Assembly: GCA_900314495.1 (NCBI GenBank)
Contig: OMVJ01000003.1
Coordinates: 1 to 64,000 of the forward strand
Source of the DNA: an uncultured Olsenella sp.
GTDB lineage: Bacteria; Actinomycetota; Coriobacteriia; Coriobacteriales; Atopobiaceae
DNA: 64,000 nt
Direction: 5' to 3'
Position 1 is the first letter of the stretch; each line of letters starts with the position of its first letter. This document shows, piece by piece, positions 61,733-64,000 of this stretch. The position numbers and the translations under genes are program-made. Below the pieces are notes generated by a model. It had not been told where the DNA came from and made no database searches. It was given only the letters and a program-made list of their open reading frames with translations.

Positions 61733-61963
61733 CTACTTTTGCACCGGCATCAGCGTAACCGGATCTATGTGTATGACGAGGCAACTACCGATGCGTCGCC
61801 AATCCCGAGTCTGCCAAAGCTGGGCGAGGCGTATGCGTCGCTCCCGCTTGCGCGCCATGGCGCGAGCTTCCCTCTTGCGGCTGACGGCGATGATGTAGCT
61901 GTGCACGCTCCACGTGCACATGATCGCCACCAGAATCAGAATGACGCAGTCAATTGGCGTCAC
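61733..61963 (-). CDS. Small membrane protein with basic tail, 76 residues
   Basis: One N-terminal span (DCVILILVAIMCTWSVHSY) followed by a very basic stretch (RKREARAMARKRERRIR) and a polar end. The start is GTG 61963 with GGGAGG eight bases upstream. Not recognised. The opposite-strand frame over the same bases has no site. The good ribosome site and topology make it plausible. Confidence 0.5.
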   Translation of the reverse strand: MTPIDCVILILVAIMCTWSVHSYIIAVSRKREARAMARKRERRIRLAQLWQTRDWRRIGSCLVIHIDPVTLMPVQK

Positions 61964-62447
61964 GGCTCTTGCCTCCCGTGCCCTCTGCGCTTATGGGCCA
62001 TAGATTTGGCCCAAGCGCTTGAGTCTCCCTATAGAGTCAGCTGACTATGACATACTGCGTGGGTATGCGGGCAAAACCTAGCTCGGCAGTACTCAAGCAA
62101 CCTGAAGGTACGCTCACATTGGCTTGCTATTCATAAAATCGATAGTGAAACTTGGACGATCCTCTTCGCCCTGGCGCTTGTGACGAGGGGATACTCGAGG
62201 GCCCTCGAAATCTTGTACACCTCAACGGGCCGAAGGAGGTGCCGAAGGCGCGTTTCCGCAGTTGGCGAACACGAGATTTCGTCCGGAAGACGCTTGAGGT
62301 GTACAAGATTTTGCCTCCCTCCAAGTACAGGGGTCTAAATCAGTTATCGGTTGCCTGCTGGGATGCGTCCTGGCTACCCCACGGGCCGCGCATGGCGCGT
62401 TCCCAGCCGCGCAAGGAGGTATTACCGAAAAAACTTCTGCTTTCTCG
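61964..62447. other. Intergenic region with inverted repeats
   Basis: No supported gene in about 480 bases. GCGCTTATGGGCC pairs with GGCCCAAGCGC at about 61986-62017. A perfect 18-bp inverted repeat, AAATCTTGTACACCTCAA at 62208-62225 and its complement at 62294-62311, encloses 68 bases. Confidence 0.6.
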
Positions 62448-62640
62448 TTGACTTAAGAGTAAACGTGGGTTAACATCTTGCCCAGCAAGGCACGAGGAGC
62501 ACCAAGTGCCTTGGACGCAGCGCCTTTTGGAGCTCGTTTAACACTGCCGGAGGACGCGGACCCTCTCCCCACGTCGGAAGGCCTACTTCGCCCGTCGCCT
62601 GATTCCCCCTCTCTGCAGGTGACGGGCCTTTTCTATAGAG
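62448..62640 (+). ncRNA. Candidate small RNA or leader with own promoter and terminator
   Basis: TTGACT at 62448 and TAACAT at 62471 with a 17-base spacer form a good promoter. The transcript of about 155 bases would begin with the hairpin CAAGGCAC/GTGCCTTG (62487-62513) and end with CCGTCGCCTG pairing CAGGTGACGG, followed by CCTTTTCT. It contains no open frame with a start site. No known family was recognised. It could act alone or attenuate the small gene at 62670. Confidence 0.5.
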
Positions 62641-62669
62641 CGTGCACATGGAAGGGAGATGGTGTTGTG

Positions 62670-62768
62670 ATGGGGGCATTCGAGGCAGCCGTGCTCGCGC
62701 TTGGAGTCTCTGGAGCGGTCGTCGCCATTCGTGACTCCCTGTTGCGAAAGACAGGTGTTGGCGCCTAG
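62670..62768 (+). CDS. Possible 32-residue hydrophobic peptide
   Basis: GAFEAAVLALGVSGAVVAIR followed by a charged end, DSLLRKTG. A single short helix. GGGAG lies 11 bases before the ATG, a wide spacing. It follows the candidate RNA terminator by 30 bases. Small and unrecognised; may not be translated. Confidence 0.35.
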   Translation: MGAFEAAVLALGVSGAVVAIRDSLLRKTGVGA

Positions 62769-62795
62769 GCACCGCGCAAAACGCACATGTGAAGA

Positions 62796-62830
62796 GAAAA
62801 GCGGCCCCGGGCGTGAGCTCGGGGCCGCTT
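62796..62830 (-). terminator. Terminator of gpmA
   Basis: Read on the minus strand, AAGCGGCCCCG pairs with CGGGGCCGCTT around a ten-base loop and is followed by TTCTCTTC. Confidence 0.75.
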
Positions 62831-62866
62831 CGCGAAGGGGTTGCGTATTCCGAACGCCTTCGTTGG

Positions 62867-63634
62867 TTACTTCTTGGCCTTGCCCTGGTTGGCGACGGCC
62901 TCGATCTTCTTGGCAATGGTCTCCGGGTCGCCGATGTAGCGCTTCTCGACGATGTTCCAGTCCTTGTCGAACTTGTAGTAGCAAGGAACGCCGGTGGGGA
63001 TGTTGACCTTCAGGATCTCCTCCGGGGTGAGGTGCTCAAGCTGCATGACGAGCGCGCGCAGGCTGTTGCCGTGTGCGGCAATGAGGACGCGCTTGCCAGA
63101 CTCGAGCTGCGGCTTGATGGTCTCCTCAAAGTACGGCCAAGCGCGAGCGATGGTGTCCTTCAGGCACTCGGTGTAGGGGAGGTCCTCAGCGGGGACGTCG
63201 CGGAACTGCTCCTGGACGTGCGGGTCGCGCTCGTCACCGGGCTTGAGGGCGGGCGGCTGGACGTCGAAGGAACGACGCCAGATGAGGACCTGCTCCTCGC
63301 CGTGCTCGGCGGCGGCGTCGGCCTTGTTCAGGCCCTGCAGGGCGCCGTAGTGACGCTCGTTCAGGCGCCAGGTCTTGTAGACGGGCAGCCACGCGCGGTC
63401 CATCTGGTCAAGGACGATGTTCAGGGTGTGGATGGCGCGCTTCAGCATGGAGGTGTAGCAGATGTCGAAGTCAAAGCCCTGCTCCTTGAGGGCCTTGCCG
63501 CCTGCTGCGGCCTCGGCGCGTCCGGTGTCGGTGAGGTCGACATCGGTCCAACCGGTGAAGAGGTTCTTGAGGTTCCACTCGGACTCACCGTGACGGACGA
63601 TGACGAGGTGCATGTACTGATCTTCGTTGGCCAT
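62867..63634 (-). CDS. gpmA: 2,3-bisphosphoglycerate-dependent phosphoglycerate mutase
   Basis: Glycolytic enzyme interconverting 3- and 2-phosphoglycerate, 255 residues. Catalytic His in VIVRHGESEWNLKNLFTGW, then ERHYGALQGLNK, RRSFDVQPP and the second His in IAAHGNSLRALVMQLE. AAAGGGAG lies before ATG 63634; the frame upstream to 63823 has no site. Monocistronic, with promoter in the AT-rich gap toward 63720. Confidence 0.96.
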   Translation of the reverse strand: MANEDQYMHLVIVRHGESEWNLKNLFTGWTDVDLTDTGRAEAAAGGKALKEQGFDFDICYTSMLKRAIHTLNIVLDQMDRAWLPVYKTWRLNERHYGALQGLNKADAAAEHGEEQVLIWRRSFDVQPPALKPGDERDPHVQEQFRDVPAEDLPYTECLKDTIARAWPYFEETIKPQLESGKRVLIAAHGNSLRALVMQLEHLTPEEILKVNIPTGVPCYYKFDKDWNIVEKRYIGDPETIAKKIEAVANQGKAKK

Positions 63635-63840
63635 TGGAGGTCTCCCTTTCTCGGTAACCGAACTCCGAACTCCATACCTATATTTTAGGCGCAATCTCGG
63701 CTGTTCGTATACCTTGTGCCGCGTACGGTAAGAAATTCTTGGGTATAGTTGAGCTTGGCTAACAGTTCTCACCAGGTTCTTGTTAAGTTCGCGCAAGGGC
63801 AGCATAAGGCTCGTTACGCACAAGCTGAAAGGAGGCTCCC

Positions 63841-64000
63841 ATGAGCCCCATCGATATAGTCATTGTCGTCGCCGTCGTTGCCGTGCTGGCACTCTGCATT
63901 CGGTCTTTCACCAAGGGCAAGGGGGAGTGCGCGGATTGCACGGCGGAGGGCTGCTCGGCTCGCAACCGCGCGGAGGGAAGGTGCGTTGCCGCGGAGGACA
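63841..64000 (+). CDS. FeoB-associated Cys-rich membrane protein (5' part)
   Basis: The frame is cut by the window end after 53 codons. One membrane span (DIVIVVAVVAVLALCIRSF) is followed by TKGKGECADCTAEGCSA, the cysteine pattern of the small peptides often found beside feoB. AAAGGAGG precedes the ATG. It lies 34 kb from the feoB of this window, so a second feo locus may continue to the right. Confidence 0.75.
   Translation, partial: MSPIDIVIVVAVVAVLALCIRSFTKGKGECADCTAEGCSARNRAEGRCVAAED

Noticed and set aside
62152-62451. A 99-codon frame across the 18-bp inverted repeat
   Set aside because: It reads through the repeat with no ribosome site and no family resemblance.

Overview
The window is about 64 kb of GC-rich DNA with dense, short-spaced genes and strong GGAGG-type ribosome binding sites. 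The gene set suggests an anaerobic actinobacterium of the Coriobacteriia, probably near Olsenella or other Atopobiaceae. Supporting features are a group B-like monomeric [FeFe]-hydrogenase, a paired DUF3793 protein and short flavodoxin, a Feo iron system with a FeoB-associated Cys-rich peptide, and a fermentative uronate pathway. The genus is inferred; no rRNA lies in the window.

Region 1 (1-12.2 kb): the end of a Pst phosphate operon (pstC', pstA, two pstB, phoU) runs into a two-component system, then a PiT phosphate transporter, hisS, a RluA-type pseudouridine synthase and hydA. Region 2 (12.4-17.1 kb): a HAD phosphatase and a large membrane-fusion protein with calcium-type repeats lie opposite aspS. 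Region 3 (17.1-20 kb): an AT-richer island sits between two diverged copies of the aspS-3'/capA-5' junction. It holds a lipoprotein gene interrupted at a run of nine G and preceded by a cobalamin-riboswitch-like sequence. Copies of a 33-bp REP-like palindrome lie here.

Region 4 (20-34.8 kb): capA-type protein, polysaccharide flippase, PEP carboxylase, feoA-feoA-feoB, a P-type ATPase fragment, a RelB/PIN toxin-antitoxin pair, and an FtsX-type ABC exporter. Region 5 (35.3-40.6 kb): a compact five-gene operon of a substrate-binding/VWA lipoprotein, two XpaC-like proteins, a second binding-protein-like membrane protein and TelA. Its role is unknown and it is the best candidate here for an undescribed system. 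It is followed by a DUF3791 cassette whose middle gene has been lost except for its last codons.

Region 6 (41.6-60.1 kb): a pectin/uronate utilisation locus. A GH28 glycosidase, GH105 unsaturated uronyl hydrolase, UxaC-UxaB-UxaA, an RpiB-type isomerase plus KduD, KdgK and KdgA together would convert both saturated and unsaturated galacturonate to pyruvate and glyceraldehyde-3-phosphate. Uptake would be by a GPH symporter. Two LacI and one GntR regulator, and a recurring operator-like AAACCG-nTT motif, are scattered through it. No secreted pectinase is present, so the cell probably lives on oligosaccharides released by others.

Region 7 (60.1-64 kb): hairpin repeats, the DUF3793-flavodoxin pair, small membrane peptides, a candidate non-coding RNA with its own promoter and terminator, gpmA, and the start of a FeoB-associated peptide gene cut by the window edge.
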